64,000 nucleotides of DNA from Bacillus sp. NP157 (GCA_018889975.1 CP076546.1:2604001-2668000); one strand, 5' to 3'. Positions 45,830-55,128 are shown, numbered from the stretch's first letter. A program made the numbers and translations. Notes: a model not told the origin generated them from the sequence alone.

Positions 45830-48661
45830 ATGTTTGAACCCGGTCAACGCTGGATTTCCACCGCCGAACCTGAACTCGGTCTCGGCACCATCCTGCGCGT
45901 CGAAGGGCGTGGCGTGCAGGTCCTGTTCGCCAAGGCAGGGGTATTGCGTCCCTACGCCGTCGACAGCGCGCCACTGGTGCGCGCCGAATTCCGCGCGGGC
46001 CAACGCGTGGCGGGCAAGGGCATCGCCTTCCTGGTCGAGCGCGTCGAGTTGCGTGAAGGGCTGCTGGTCTATCGCGGCGAAGGCCGTGAACTGGAAGAAG
46101 GCCAGCTCGACGACGAGCAGGCGATGTCACAGGCGGATGACCGCCTGATCGGCGGGCGCACCGACACCAACGACAAGTTCGACCTGCGCGTGGAAGGCCT
46201 GCGCCGCCGTGCGGAAGCGCGCCGCGCCGCCAGCTGGGGCCTCGAATCGGCCCGGATCGGCCTGGTCCCGCACCAGCTTCGCGTCGCCGGCATCGCCGCC
46301 GCGCGCCGCCCGCCCCGCGTGTTGCTCGCTGACGAAGTCGGCCTGGGCAAGACCATCGAGGCTGGCATGATCCTGTCGCGCCAGCTGGCCGCCGGCCGCG
46401 CCACACGCGTGCTGGTGCTGCTGCCCGAAACCCTGGTGTACCAGTGGTTCGTGGAACTGCTGCGCCGCTTCAACCTGTCCTTCTCGATCTTCGATGAAGA
46501 GCGCTGCGAGGCCATCGAGCAGGCCAACGACGGGCGCAACCCGTTCGAAGACGAGCAGCTGGTGATCGCGGACTTCGCCTTCCTCGAAAGCGCGCCCAAG
46601 CGCGCCCAGCAGCTGGTCGAGGCCGGCTGGGACCTGATCGTCGTCGACGAGGCGCACCACCTGGAATGGACGCCGGACGGCGCCAGCCCGCGTTATCGCC
46701 TGGTCGAAGAGCTCGCCGTCGCCACGCCTGGCGTGATCCTGCTCACGGCGACGCCGGAACAGCTTGGCCGCGCGGGCCACTTCGCCCGCCTGCGCCTGCT
46801 CGACCCCCAGCGCTACAGCGACCTGGACGCGTATCTCGCTGAATCGGCAAATTTTGCGCCGTTGACCGAGCTGGCGAACACGCTGGCCGAGGGCAACGCA
46901 CTGGAGGCCGGCCAGCGTGCGCTGATCGCGGAACGCTTCAAGGGCGACCGTGAAATGGCCGCCCTGCTCGATCGGCCGAACGGTTCGGCCGCGGTGCTCG
47001 CCGCCCTGATCGATCGCCACGGCACCGGCCGTGCGATGTTCCGCAACCGCCGCGCCGGCATCGGCGGCTTCCCGCGCCGCCTTCCCGACCTGATCCAGAT
47101 CGACGCCGAAGCGCTCGGCCCCGGCCGTCGCGAGGCCCTGCTCGCCGAATTCCGTTCCGATATCCAGCAGCCGCCCGCCCCGCTCGAATTCGACTACGCC
47201 GACGACCCGCGGATCACCGCCCTGATCGGCCTGCTCGAGGCCCATCCGGCCGACAAGTTCCTGTTGCTGTGTCGCAGCCAGGCCAAGGTCATGGCGATCG
47301 AAGACGCGCTGCGCACGCGGAGCGGCGTCGGCGTCGCACGCTTCCACGAAGGCCTCGGCATCGTGCAGCGCGACCGCAACGCGGCGTTCTTCGCCCAGCC
47401 GGACGGTGCCCGCCTGCTGATCTGCTCCGAGATCGGTTCGGAGGGCCGAAACTTCCAGTTTGCGCATCGCCTGGTGATGTGGGACCTCCCGCTCGACCCG
47501 GACCTGCTCGAGCAGCGCATCGGTCGACTGGACCGCATCGGCCAGAAGCACGACATCGTCATCCACGTGCCGCTGGTCGCGCAGAGCGCACAGCACGTGC
47601 TGGCACGCTGGTACGACGACGGCCTCGACGCCTTTCGCAGCAGTCCCGCCGATGGCCGTGAACTGCTTCGCCGCTTCGGCCCGCTGCTGTCGACGCTGGC
47701 CGACGAGCATGCCCGCGAAGACGACGACCGCGACCAGGAACTGGACTCGCTCATCGCCGAGACCCGCGGTGCCCACGAAGAGCTTTCCGCGCTGATCCAC
47801 GCCGGCCGCGACCAGCTGCTCGAACTCGCCGCGAGCCGTGACCCGCACGCCGACGACCTCGCAAGCAGCTTCGCGCGCGACGACGATGATCCCAGCCGCG
47901 ACGGTTTCATCCAGCGCCTGTTCGAGATGTACGGCGTGCACGCCGAGGAACTGGCGAAGGACATCGTCCTGCTCGACCCGCAGTACCTGTCCACCGACGG
48001 CCTCAGCGGCTTCGCGGACGGCCCGTTGTCGGTCACGTTCTCGCGCGAGACCGCGCTGGCACGCGAAGACCTGCCCCTGCTTCGCCTCGACCATCCGATG
48101 GTGCTTGCGGCCGTCGACCTGCTGGTCTCCGGCGAGACCGGCAACGCCGCGTTCCTCGTCGACGATGGCCTGCCGGTGCGCACCGCGCTGCTGCAGGCGG
48201 TGTACGTGCTCGAAGTGGTGGCCGACCGCAACCTCGACGCCGGCCGTTTCCTGCCGACGACGCCGCTGCCGATCACCGTGGACACCAAGCTCAACGAACG
48301 TCCGGGCTTCCGTCCCAGCGACGTTGCGCTTCGTCGCGCGGCCGACCGCAACATCGACGTGGCCCGCTATCGCAAGTTCCTTTCGAAGCTGGTCCCGCCG
48401 ATGCTCGACCACGCGAAGGACCTGGCCGAAGGCCGCGCCGAGGTGCTGAAAATCGAAGCGTCCGAGGCTGCGAAGACCGAGCTGGACGGCGAATTCAGCC
48501 GCCTGCTGGCATTGCGCGGCGTGAATCCGTCGATCACCGAAGCCGAGATCCAGGCCGTCGCTGCCGAACGCTCCGCCTTGCTGGCTGCCCTGCCGGATGC
48601 GCGGCTTCGCCTCGATGCGGTGCGCTTCGTGGTCAGCCCGGACTTCCTCGCCCTGCGATAA
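45830..48661 (+). CDS. rapA: RNA polymerase-associated ATPase RapA
   Basis: RapA is a Swi2/Snf2 ATPase that helps recycle RNA polymerase after termination. The 943-residue protein has the RapA N-terminal domain (MFEPGQRWISTAEPELGLGT), Walker A in VLLADEVGLGKTIEAGMIL (about 167-175), DEAH at 273-276, and helicase C domain motifs including ICSEIGSEGRNFQFAHRLV and QRIGRLDRIGQKHDI. It ends in a RapA-specific C-terminal domain. Length is close to the E. coli protein (968). Confidence 0.96.
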   Translation: MFEPGQRWISTAEPELGLGTILRVEGRGVQVLFAKAGVLRPYAVDSAPLVRAEFRAGQRVAGKGIAFLVERVELREGLLVYRGEGRELEEGQLDDEQAMSQADDRLIGGRTDTNDKFDLRVEGLRRRAEARRAASWGLESARIGLVPHQLRVAGIAAARRPPRVLLADEVGLGKTIEAGMILSRQLAAGRATRVLVLLPETLVYQWFVELLRRFNLSFSIFDEERCEAIEQANDGRNPFEDEQLVIADFAFLESAPKRAQQLVEAGWDLIVVDEAHHLEWTPDGASPRYRLVEELAVATPGVILLTATPEQLGRAGHFARLRLLDPQRYSDLDAYLAESANFAPLTELANTLAEGNALEAGQRALIAERFKGDREMAALLDRPNGSAAVLAALIDRHGTGRAMFRNRRAGIGGFPRRLPDLIQIDAEALGPGRREALLAEFRSDIQQPPAPLEFDYADDPRITALIGLLEAHPADKFLLLCRSQAKVMAIEDALRTRSGVGVARFHEGLGIVQRDRNAAFFAQPDGARLLICSEIGSEGRNFQFAHRLVMWDLPLDPDLLEQRIGRLDRIGQKHDIVIHVPLVAQSAQHVLARWYDDGLDAFRSSPADGRELLRRFGPLLSTLADEHAREDDDRDQELDSLIAETRGAHEELSALIHAGRDQLLELAASRDPHADDLASSFARDDDDPSRDGFIQRLFEMYGVHAEELAKDIVLLDPQYLSTDGLSGFADGPLSVTFSRETALAREDLPLLRLDHPMVLAAVDLLVSGETGNAAFLVDDGLPVRTALLQAVYVLEVVADRNLDAGRFLPTTPLPITVDTKLNERPGFRPSDVALRRAADRNIDVARYRKFLSKLVPPMLDHAKDLAEGRAEVLKIEASEAAKTELDGEFSRLLALRGVNPSITEAEIQAVAAERSALLAALPDARLRLDAVRFVVSPDFLALR

Positions 48662-48667
48662 GACGGG

Positions 48668-49321
48668 CTACGGTGGCTGGCGTGCGGGCTTCATGCCCCA
48701 CGCCAGCAGCAGCGCGATGCCTGCGACAAGGCCGCCCAGGTGGGCGAAGTGCGCAACCTGCGCCAGCCGGCCGGTCACGCCGAAGAAGAGTTCCCCCACG
48801 CCATAGAGCGTGACGAACAGCCACGCCGGCATGGCGATCGGCACCGGGAACACCGTCAGCCTTGCACGCGGGAAGAGCATCGCAATCGCGGCCAGCAGGC
48901 CAAATATCCCACCGGATGCACCGACGGTCGGATACATCTTCGTCGGCTCGAAGAAATACAGCACGGCCAGCTGGGCCAGCGCCGCCGCGACCACGCACGT
49001 GGCGTAGTAGGCGAGGAAGCGCCGCGCGCCCATCTGCCGCTCGATCACGCCGCCGAACATGTACAGGCCGTACATGTTCGTGGTGATGTGCAATACGTTG
49101 GCATGCAGGAACGCATAGGTCACCAGCTGCCACGGCTGGAAACCCAGCCCGACAACGTCACCGTTACCGAGCTGGACCGCGATGTCGTGGCCATAAGGCC
49201 ACAACGCCAGCCACCGCGTGATCGCCAGCGTGCTGTCGTCGCCGAGCAGGGACTGCAGCCCGAACATCACGATGTTCGCGATGAGCAGGTTACGCGTGAC
49301 GGGTGGCAGGCTGGGCGTCAT
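48668..49321 (-). CDS. Rhomboid-family intramembrane serine protease
   Basis: The 217-residue protein has six predicted transmembrane segments and the rhomboid nucleophile motif GASGGIFGLLAA (Ser in GxSG), with the catalytic His in VAHFAHLGGLVAG and the N-terminal HANVLHITTNMYGLYMFGG loop (the HxxxN-type region). Rhomboids cut substrates inside the membrane; the targets are unknown. It is convergent with rapA (6 bp between stops) and 26 bp from gloA on the same strand. Confidence 0.92.
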   Translation of the reverse strand: MTPSLPPVTRNLLIANIVMFGLQSLLGDDSTLAITRWLALWPYGHDIAVQLGNGDVVGLGFQPWQLVTYAFLHANVLHITTNMYGLYMFGGVIERQMGARRFLAYYATCVVAAALAQLAVLYFFEPTKMYPTVGASGGIFGLLAAIAMLFPRARLTVFPVPIAMPAWLFVTLYGVGELFFGVTGRLAQVAHFAHLGGLVAGIALLLAWGMKPARQPP

Positions 49322-49347
49322 GGCGACATCCGGAGATGCGTGCTCGA

Positions 49348-49875
49348 TCAGGCCAGCGGGGTCGGCTGGAGGATTTCGATCCAGTATTCGTCCGGGTCGC
49401 GAATGAACGCAATATGGCGCATGCGACCATCGGTCAGCCGCTTCTGGAACGTGACGCCGAGCGTCTCGAAACGCGCGCAGGCCGCGTTCACGTCGGGCAC
49501 GCTGACACAGAGGTGGCCGAAGCCGCGCGGCTCCGTGTTGCCATTGTGGTACGGCGTCTTTTCTTCATTTTCGGTGCCGTGGTTGTGGGTCAACTCGAGT
49601 ACGCCCGGCTGGGCGAGCACCCACTGCTTGCGCGCCTGGTCATCGTCGGGGATCACCGAACGGTCGCCGACGAGCACGAGGTAAACAATGGTGAACGCAG
49701 CCTCTTCGTAGACGTGCTGGTACACCGGGGTAAAGCCGAGCACGCGCGTGTAGAAATCCAGCGACACGGCAAGGTCGCGCACGCGGATCATCGTGTGGTT
49801 GAAGACGTAGCGACGCGTGGCGACGTCCGGGGACGCCGTGACACCCGGCAGCGAGGTCAGGTCGGAAAGGGACAT
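49348..49875 (-). CDS. gloA: Lactoylglutathione lyase (glyoxalase I)
   Basis: GloA isomerises the methylglyoxal-glutathione hemithioacetal to S-lactoylglutathione. The 175-residue protein has the metal ligands in NHTMIRVRDLAVSLDFYTRV (His), VLELTHNHGTENE (Glu), GFGHLCVSVPDVNAACARF (His) and DEYWIEIL (Glu). The extra loop (NHGTENEEKTPYHNGNTEPR) fits the longer, zinc-type class I enzymes seen in pseudomonads and xanthomonads. The rhomboid gene follows 26 bp downstream, possibly in the same transcript. Confidence 0.95.
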   Translation of the reverse strand: MSLSDLTSLPGVTASPDVATRRYVFNHTMIRVRDLAVSLDFYTRVLGFTPVYQHVYEEAAFTIVYLVLVGDRSVIPDDDQARKQWVLAQPGVLELTHNHGTENEEKTPYHNGNTEPRGFGHLCVSVPDVNAACARFETLGVTFQKRLTDGRMRHIAFIRDPDEYWIEILQPTPLA

Positions 49876-49970
49876 GGGGGGAGGCTCCTTGGTGCAAAAA
49901 GAAAGGGTGGCTGCGGCCTTCGCTCAATTCAAGCGCCGGCAAACGCCACTACATGAATTGCTGCATTCCC

Positions 49971-51569
49971 CTACACGCGTGCGCGGGCGGCGCCTTCACG
50001 GGACATGGCACCAAGCAGGAAGAGCGCCAGCGCAAGCGCGGCATAGGCACCGCCGAATTGCCAGACCAGCGCACGCGACGCGGCGTCGAGCAACCACGGC
50101 AGGTAGACCGCCCCGATCGGCTGCACCGAATGGATCACGCCGAATGCCGTGAGCACGCCGCCCAGCGCAACGATCCCGGCGGCCTTGCGCACCTGGCCAT
50201 CGATCATCGCGACCACGAAACTGGCCCAGACCATCGAGGTGATGATGAAGCCATTGCCGAGGATCACGATGCCCGCCATCGCCGACACACCGTGCGACCC
50301 ATCCGCATACAGCGTCGTGAAATGGGCCGGATCGACGATCGACGGATCGCCCAGCTTGATCGCAACCATGCGCGCGATCGCGGGGAAGAAACTGAAAACC
50401 ACGGCCGCCGCGTAACGCAGCGGCACGGCCTCGAAGGCCTGCACCGTGATCCCGATCGAGACGAACACCAGGATCGGCGCCAGCACCGCCACCGGCAATA
50501 GCTCGACGAGGTTCGACAGGTACCCGAACACGCCACCCAGCCCGATCACCAGGCCGGTGACGAGGGTGTAGCCCGTCCGCGCACCCATCGCCTTGTAGGC
50601 CGGCTGGCCGATGTAAGGCGTGGTCTGGGCAACGCCACCGCAAACGCCCGCGACCAGCGTCGCCAGGGCCTCGACCAGCAGGATATCGCGGGTCCGATAG
50701 TCGTCCCCCGCCGCCCGTGCGCTCTCGGTCACGTTGATCCCGCCCACCACCATCAGCAGGCCGAACGGCAGGATCAGCGGAAGGTAGGGCACCGTGTCCG
50801 GCAAACCCTTCAGGAAGCCCAGCGACGGCCACGGAAAGCCGAGGCGCCACTGCCATGCCGCCGGCGCATGGTAGCCCGTGCCGAGCCAGCCAAGCGGCCC
50901 GAGGATGTAATACAGCGCAGCCGCCAGCACACCCGCCCCGAGCACCCCCGGCAGCCCGAACGGCAACCGCTGCTTCGCGACCAGCGTGTACAACACGATG
51001 CCCAGCCCGGCAAAGCCGACGACCGGGACCCTCAGGATCTCCACCAGCGGCAGGAACCCCATCAACACCAGCGCAATCCCCGCGATCGAGCCCAACAAGC
51101 CCGCGCGTGGTACCGAACGCTGCACCCAGCCACCAAAAAACGAAAGCACGAACTTCAACACGCCCATGACCACCAGCGAGGCCATGCCCAGCCGCCACGT
51201 AGCCTCACCCGCCGCCACCGGATCCATGCCCGACGCCTTGTAGCCAACGAACGCCGGACCCAGCACCAGCAAGGCCATCGAAATACTGGTCGGCGCATCC
51301 AGCCCCAACGGCATCGCCGTCACGTCCGCCCTGCCCGTCCTGGACGCCAGCCGCCGCGCCATCCAGGTGTAAGCCAGGTTCCCCAGCAACACCCCCAGCG
51401 CCGTCCCCGGAAACATCTGCCTGAAGACGATATCCGCCGGCACCCCAAAGATCCCCACCAACGCCGTGGCAAGGAAAGCCAGGATCGACAGATTGTCGAC
51501 CACCAACCCAAGGACACCATTGAGATCACCGCCGCCAAAGCGGCGCACGGGTGGCGTGGCGTGTTTCAT
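49971..51569 (-). CDS. NCS2-like nucleobase/xanthine-type permease
   Basis: The 532-residue protein has about 12-14 hydrophobic segments and the layout of the NCS2/xanthine-uracil permease superfamily: FGVPADIVFRQMFPGTALGV, then TAMPLGLDAPTSISMALLV and GLLMVVGGINVTESARAAGD, which contains the family's conserved Glu. The C-terminal half has GGVAQTTPYIGQPAYKAMGA. The substrate is not predictable; the family also contains sulfate- and ascorbate-like transporters. The gene stands alone, upstream of gloA on the same strand with a 95-bp gap. Confidence 0.82.
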   Translation of the reverse strand: MKHATPPVRRFGGGDLNGVLGLVVDNLSILAFLATALVGIFGVPADIVFRQMFPGTALGVLLGNLAYTWMARRLASRTGRADVTAMPLGLDAPTSISMALLVLGPAFVGYKASGMDPVAAGEATWRLGMASLVVMGVLKFVLSFFGGWVQRSVPRAGLLGSIAGIALVLMGFLPLVEILRVPVVGFAGLGIVLYTLVAKQRLPFGLPGVLGAGVLAAALYYILGPLGWLGTGYHAPAAWQWRLGFPWPSLGFLKGLPDTVPYLPLILPFGLLMVVGGINVTESARAAGDDYRTRDILLVEALATLVAGVCGGVAQTTPYIGQPAYKAMGARTGYTLVTGLVIGLGGVFGYLSNLVELLPVAVLAPILVFVSIGITVQAFEAVPLRYAAAVVFSFFPAIARMVAIKLGDPSIVDPAHFTTLYADGSHGVSAMAGIVILGNGFIITSMVWASFVVAMIDGQVRKAAGIVALGGVLTAFGVIHSVQPIGAVYLPWLLDAASRALVWQFGGAYAALALALFLLGAMSREGAARARV

Positions 51570-51674
51570 CGTTACCCCTTTTGGACGTCCGAACGTCCAT
51601 AAGGCCGAGGGTACCGGGCGATGCGCGGATTTGCCATGTTTATGCCGGTTGCGGCTGCGCCGCCGTGTCTTGGG

Positions 51675-51697
51675 TCGCGCTCAGGCGCGCTCCTACA
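51675..51697 (-). repeat. REP element
   Basis: An inverted REP with one change in the centre (CGCTCAGG for CGCGCAGG), about 70 bp before TIR element C. Confidence 0.75.
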
Positions 51698-51766
51698 CGA
51701 GTTGCCGATGCGTCGGGGATGCCGGTGCCACGGCTTTCCCACCCAACTCGCGACAAGAATGAAGAG

Positions 51767-51905
51767 AGCCCTCGGTGCCTACCCTCGAGGCGAGTTCCGC
51801 ACAAGCGAGCGGCCGCAGGCCAAATAAGTACACGGGCCGCGGCTGCGGCCAACCTTGTCGAGCGCGGAGGACCTGTCTGAGCAGCGAGGGTAGGCACCGA
51901 GGGCT
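51767..51905 (-). repeat. TIR element copy C (139 bp)
   Basis: It has the same 21-bp terminal inverted repeats as copies A and B (51767-51787 and 51885-51905), but the interior is 100 bp shorter. It keeps the phrases GGCGAGTTC, CGGCCGCAGGCC and CTGTCTGAGCAG near the ends. An inverted relative (copy D) is at 63616-63753. Confidence 0.8.
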
Positions 51906-51941
51906 GTCCTGCGGCCACGTACGAGCGCCGCGCGGAGCCAA

Positions 51942-51964
51942 TCGCGCGCAGGCGCGCTCCTACA
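51942..51964 (-). repeat. REP element
   Basis: An inverted REP 37 bp after TIR element C, the same spacing as after copy B (38 bp), showing the composite is conserved as a unit. Confidence 0.82.
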
Positions 51965-52029
51965 GGGCGGCGGTTCGGCCGGAGGCCGCCAGGCATGCGC
52001 CCCGACGGGGCGAACCGGTTCCAATGCAC

Positions 52030-52058
52030 AAAAAAAGAGCCCGGCTTTCGCCGGGCTC
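52030..52058 (-). terminator. Rho-independent terminator of ompA
   Basis: GAGCCCGGC pairs with GCCGGGCTC around TTTC; seven A's at 52030-52036 become the U-tail on the minus strand, 29 bp past the ompA stop. Confidence 0.9.
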
Positions 52059-52086
52059 CTTCATCTTGCTACCGATCGTGCTCGGA

Positions 52087-53181
52087 TTACTGCTGGACCT
52101 GCAGTTCCGTGCGACGGTTACGCGAACGACCTTCGGCCGTATCGTTGGTGTCGATCGGGTTGTTCTCGCCGTGGCCGATCGGGCCTTCCAGGCGATCGGC
52201 ACCGATGCCGTGCGAGGTCAGGTAATCGAACACGATCTTGGCGCGACGCTCCGACAGACCCTGGTTGTAAGCGTCCTTACCGACGCTATCCGTGTAACCG
52301 GCAACCGTGACCTTGACCTGCGGGTAACGCTGCAGGGTGTCGACAGCCTGGTCGAGGACGCCCAGCGACTCGCTGGTCGGCTCCTGCAGGGTCGGGCCAA
52401 TGTTCGTCTCACCCTTCTTCGGGCGATCGAACTTGAAGTTGACGCCGCGCAGGTCGATGACGACCTTCTGCGGGCAACCGTCCGGGCCGACGATGGTGCC
52501 AGCCGGGGTGGCCGGGCACTTGTCGTCGCAATCGTTCACGCCGTCGCCATCGCTGTCGAGGGTCGAGCAATCCGGAGCAGCCGGGGGCGGAGCAGCAGCC
52601 GGGGCCGGAGCCTGCGGCGGCTCGCCGAAGCGCGAAACGATCGAGAAGCCGAGGAACCAGTCGCCGTAGCCGTTCTCGCCGTCGTTGGTCTTGTCGTCCC
52701 AATCGTAGCGGTAGCCGGCTTCGAGGCGGACGTCCGAGCTGTCGGTGATGGTCTTGGAGACGCCGACGCCGAGTTCGGCAGCCGGTGCCCAGCCGTTGTC
52801 AGCCGGGTTGTGGTGGTACGAGCCCATCACGCCAGCCAGCAGGTACGGGCGCCAGCTGTCCCACGCACCAGCGTAGAAGCGAGCGGCAACGCCGTAGCTG
52901 TTGCTCGACCAGTGACCGTTGGCATCGTTGTCGCGCTTGGTGCGATCAGCGAAGATGTCGATCGAGGCGTTGTTCGAAATGAACTTACCCACTGCCAGGC
53001 CGTAGTAGACCTGACGGCTGTTGGTGTTGCGGTCGGTGTCGTTGTAGTAACCGCCAACCGTCGGGGCGATGTACCAGCGGCCGTCATAGCCGTTACCCGC
53101 GTCAGCGGATTCCTGAGCATGAACGGCACCCACGCCGCCCAGGGCCAAGCCGATCAGCAAAAACAAGCCCTTACGTTTCAT
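52087..53181 (-). CDS. OmpA-family outer-membrane porin with thrombospondin type 3 repeat
   Basis: The 364-residue protein has a signal peptide (1-22), an 8-stranded OmpA-like barrel (GRWYIAPTVGGYYNDTDRNT through GDWFLGFSIVSRFGE), an Ala/Pro linker, a calcium-binding type 3 segment (DSDGDGVNDCDDKCPATPAG), and a C-terminal OmpA/MotB peptidoglycan-binding domain (VTVAGYTDSVGKDAYNQGLS, SERRAKIVFDYL, RSRNRRTELQVQ). It should tether the outer membrane to the cell wall. ATG 53181 has GAGGAG upstream; a terminator follows. Upstream of the start is a 200-bp non-coding stretch, the likely promoter region. Confidence 0.94.
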   Translation of the reverse strand: MKRKGLFLLIGLALGGVGAVHAQESADAGNGYDGRWYIAPTVGGYYNDTDRNTNSRQVYYGLAVGKFISNNASIDIFADRTKRDNDANGHWSSNSYGVAARFYAGAWDSWRPYLLAGVMGSYHHNPADNGWAPAAELGVGVSKTITDSSDVRLEAGYRYDWDDKTNDGENGYGDWFLGFSIVSRFGEPPQAPAPAAAPPPAAPDCSTLDSDGDGVNDCDDKCPATPAGTIVGPDGCPQKVVIDLRGVNFKFDRPKKGETNIGPTLQEPTSESLGVLDQAVDTLQRYPQVKVTVAGYTDSVGKDAYNQGLSERRAKIVFDYLTSHGIGADRLEGPIGHGENNPIDTNDTAEGRSRNRRTELQVQQ

Positions 53182-53389
53182 CGGTGTCTCCTCATTATTG
53201 GTATTCGCGTCCGCGCTCCACCCCAAACGGAAATCGCGCGTATTACTTCTAAAACTGGTTGTCGAATCCGGGGACTTAAGGCCGTCCCTCGCTTTTGTTA
53301 CCCCTTCAACGGGCGGCGGCAGTTTAGCAAAAATCCAACATTTGAGCCAAGGCTGCCGCCAGCCGTTCATACTTGAGTCACGGCCATTA

Positions 53390-54841
53390 TCAAGCCGTGA
53401 AGAGCGTCATGAACTCGTGAATGGGCATGGCGTCGAGCTTTTCCGGGGTTCCGGTGATCGCCAGGACCTTCTCGACGCGGTCTGCAGGGAGCTCGGCACG
53501 CAGGGCGGATTCGAACTTTTTGAGGAGAACCGGAATGCCTTCGGCACGGCGTTTCCGGTGACCGATCGGGTAATCGATCGAGATTTTTTGCGTGCTGCTG
53601 CCGTCCTTGAAGAAAACCTGCACCGAATTACCGATGTAACGCTTTTCGGAATCGAAATAATCGGTGGTGAACTGAGGATTTTCGACTACGGTCATTTTGT
53701 CGCGCAGCGCGTCGATACGCGGATCGGCGGCCACGTCGTCGTTGTAATCGTCCGCGGTGAGACGGCCGAAAATCATCGGCACGGCGACCATGTACTGGAT
53801 GCAGTGGTCACGGTCGGCGTAGTTCGCCAACGGGCCGGTCTTGTCGATGATGCGGACGCCGGCTTCCTGGGTCTGGATCTCGACGCGCTCGACCTCGTCG
53901 AGGCGATTGGCAACCTCGGCGTGCAGTTGCATGGCGCATTCCACCGCGGTCTGGGCGTGGAATTCGGCCGGGAAGCTGATCTTGAACAGCACGTTTTCCA
54001 TGACGTAGCTGCCGAACGGACGCTCGAACTGGAACGCGTTGCCCTTGAACGCCACGTCGTAGAAGCCCCAGGTCTTCGCGCTGAGCGCCGACGGGTAGCC
54101 GACCACGTTGCGGTAGACGGCGTTGATCGCGTGGGTGACCGCACGACGGCAGGCGTCGCCGGCAGCCCAGCTCTTGCGCGGACCGGTGTTCGGCGCATGG
54201 CGGTAGGTGCGCAACGCACCGTTGTCAATCCAGCTGTGCGAAACCGCGGTCGTGACCTGGTCCTTGTTGCCGCCGAGCATGGCCGTGGTCACTGCCGTGG
54301 AGGCGAGGCGGACAAGGATGACGTGGTCCTGGCCGACCCGGTTGAAGCTGTTCTTCAGCGCGTAGCAACCCTGGATTTCATGAGCCTTGATAGCGTAGCC
54401 GAGCACGTCGCGCACGGTCAGCACCTTGCCGCCTTCCTTCTCGGCCTTGCGCGACAGGTAGTCCGCCACGGCCAGGATCGAACCGAGGTTGTCCGACGGG
54501 TGGCCCCATTCGGCCGCCAGCCAGGTGTCGTTGAAATCGAGGTAGCGGATCTGCGTGCCGATGGCGAACGCGGCCTGCACCGGGTCCAGCTCGTGCGAGG
54601 TAAACGGCACGCGCACGCCGCCCTGCATCGAGGCGCCCGGGACGATCGGGCCGAGGTGCTTGACGCAGTCCGGGAACTTCATGGCCAGCGCGGAGCACGC
54701 CAGCGAGTCCAGCAGCATGTAGCGCGCCGTGTCGTAGGCCTCCTGCGAATCGATCTGGTAGTCGGCCACGTAGTTGGCGATGTCCACCAGCGGCTGGTCC
54801 GGATCGGGACGCGTGGCGGAACGGATGTCGTGTGCGCTCAT
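53390..54841 (-). CDS. prpD: 2-methylcitrate dehydratase PrpD
   Basis: PrpD dehydrates 2-methylcitrate to 2-methylaconitate in propionate breakdown and can also act on citrate. The 483-residue protein has the MmgE/PrpD core: SLACSALAMKFPDCVKHLGP, then FNDTWLAAEWGHPSDNLGSI, SFNRVGQDHVILVRLASTAV and GDACRRAVTHAINAVYRNVV. ATG 54841 gives the usual short N-terminus. prpB, prpC and prpR are not nearby, so either the cycle is encoded elsewhere or this enzyme serves another purpose. It lies upstream of ompA on the same strand but 208 bp apart. Confidence 0.93.
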   Translation of the reverse strand: MSAHDIRSATRPDPDQPLVDIANYVADYQIDSQEAYDTARYMLLDSLACSALAMKFPDCVKHLGPIVPGASMQGGVRVPFTSHELDPVQAAFAIGTQIRYLDFNDTWLAAEWGHPSDNLGSILAVADYLSRKAEKEGGKVLTVRDVLGYAIKAHEIQGCYALKNSFNRVGQDHVILVRLASTAVTTAMLGGNKDQVTTAVSHSWIDNGALRTYRHAPNTGPRKSWAAGDACRRAVTHAINAVYRNVVGYPSALSAKTWGFYDVAFKGNAFQFERPFGSYVMENVLFKISFPAEFHAQTAVECAMQLHAEVANRLDEVERVEIQTQEAGVRIIDKTGPLANYADRDHCIQYMVAVPMIFGRLTADDYNDDVAADPRIDALRDKMTVVENPQFTTDYFDSEKRYIGNSVQVFFKDGSSTQKISIDYPIGHRKRRAEGIPVLLKKFESALRAELPADRVEKVLAITGTPEKLDAMPIHEFMTLFTA

Positions 54842-54947
54842 GGGCTTCGGCTCGTGCGGGGTTGGGATAGCCGGTGATTTTAACCGTTCGCCCCGGGGGG
54901 ATGTCTTGCCGCGCCGCAGCTGAACCGCGACAATGGGACCACTACAA

Positions 54948-55072
54948 CCCAAAGGGGAGTAGTTCCGCGGGGCACCTACGCCCCGTGCGCGACGATCGTC
55001 AGTACGGACGCCACAGCGTCCCGGGCGTCGCGGCGGCTTCGCGCCGGGAACGAGACTTTTGCGGTGGCCACG
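54948..55072 (+). promoter_or_regulatory. yybP-ykoY manganese riboswitch
   Basis: The stretch contains both conserved halves of the yybP-ykoY family: AAAGGGGAGTAG at 54951-54962 at the 5' side and GGGAACGAGACTTTTGCGG at ~55045-55063 at the 3' side, with ATCGTCAGTACGGACGC between. It lies 57 bp before the TerC-family start. In this family Mn2+ binding relieves termination or opens the ribosome site, raising expression of Mn exporters such as MntP and TerC/Alx proteins. Confidence 0.85.
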
Positions 55073-55128
55073 GGCGCGCGTACCCGTAGCTGCTGCAATG
55101 GTCCACCCAGCGCGCGAAGGTACCCCGC

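Larger units (their letters stand above)
51570..52086. other. Gene-free repeat island 2 (0.5 kb)
   Basis: No credible gene is present. From left to right it has the NCS2 gene's 5' flank, a REP (51675-51697), the linker CACGAGTTGCCGATGCGTCG that parallels 21955-22020, TIR element C, another REP (51942-51964), the tail GGTTCGGCCGGAGGCCG and the OmpA terminator. Confidence 0.8.

Noticed and set aside
46127-48412. 761-residue open frame opposite rapA
   Set aside because: It is an antisense shadow of an unambiguous RapA gene and lacks any motif.
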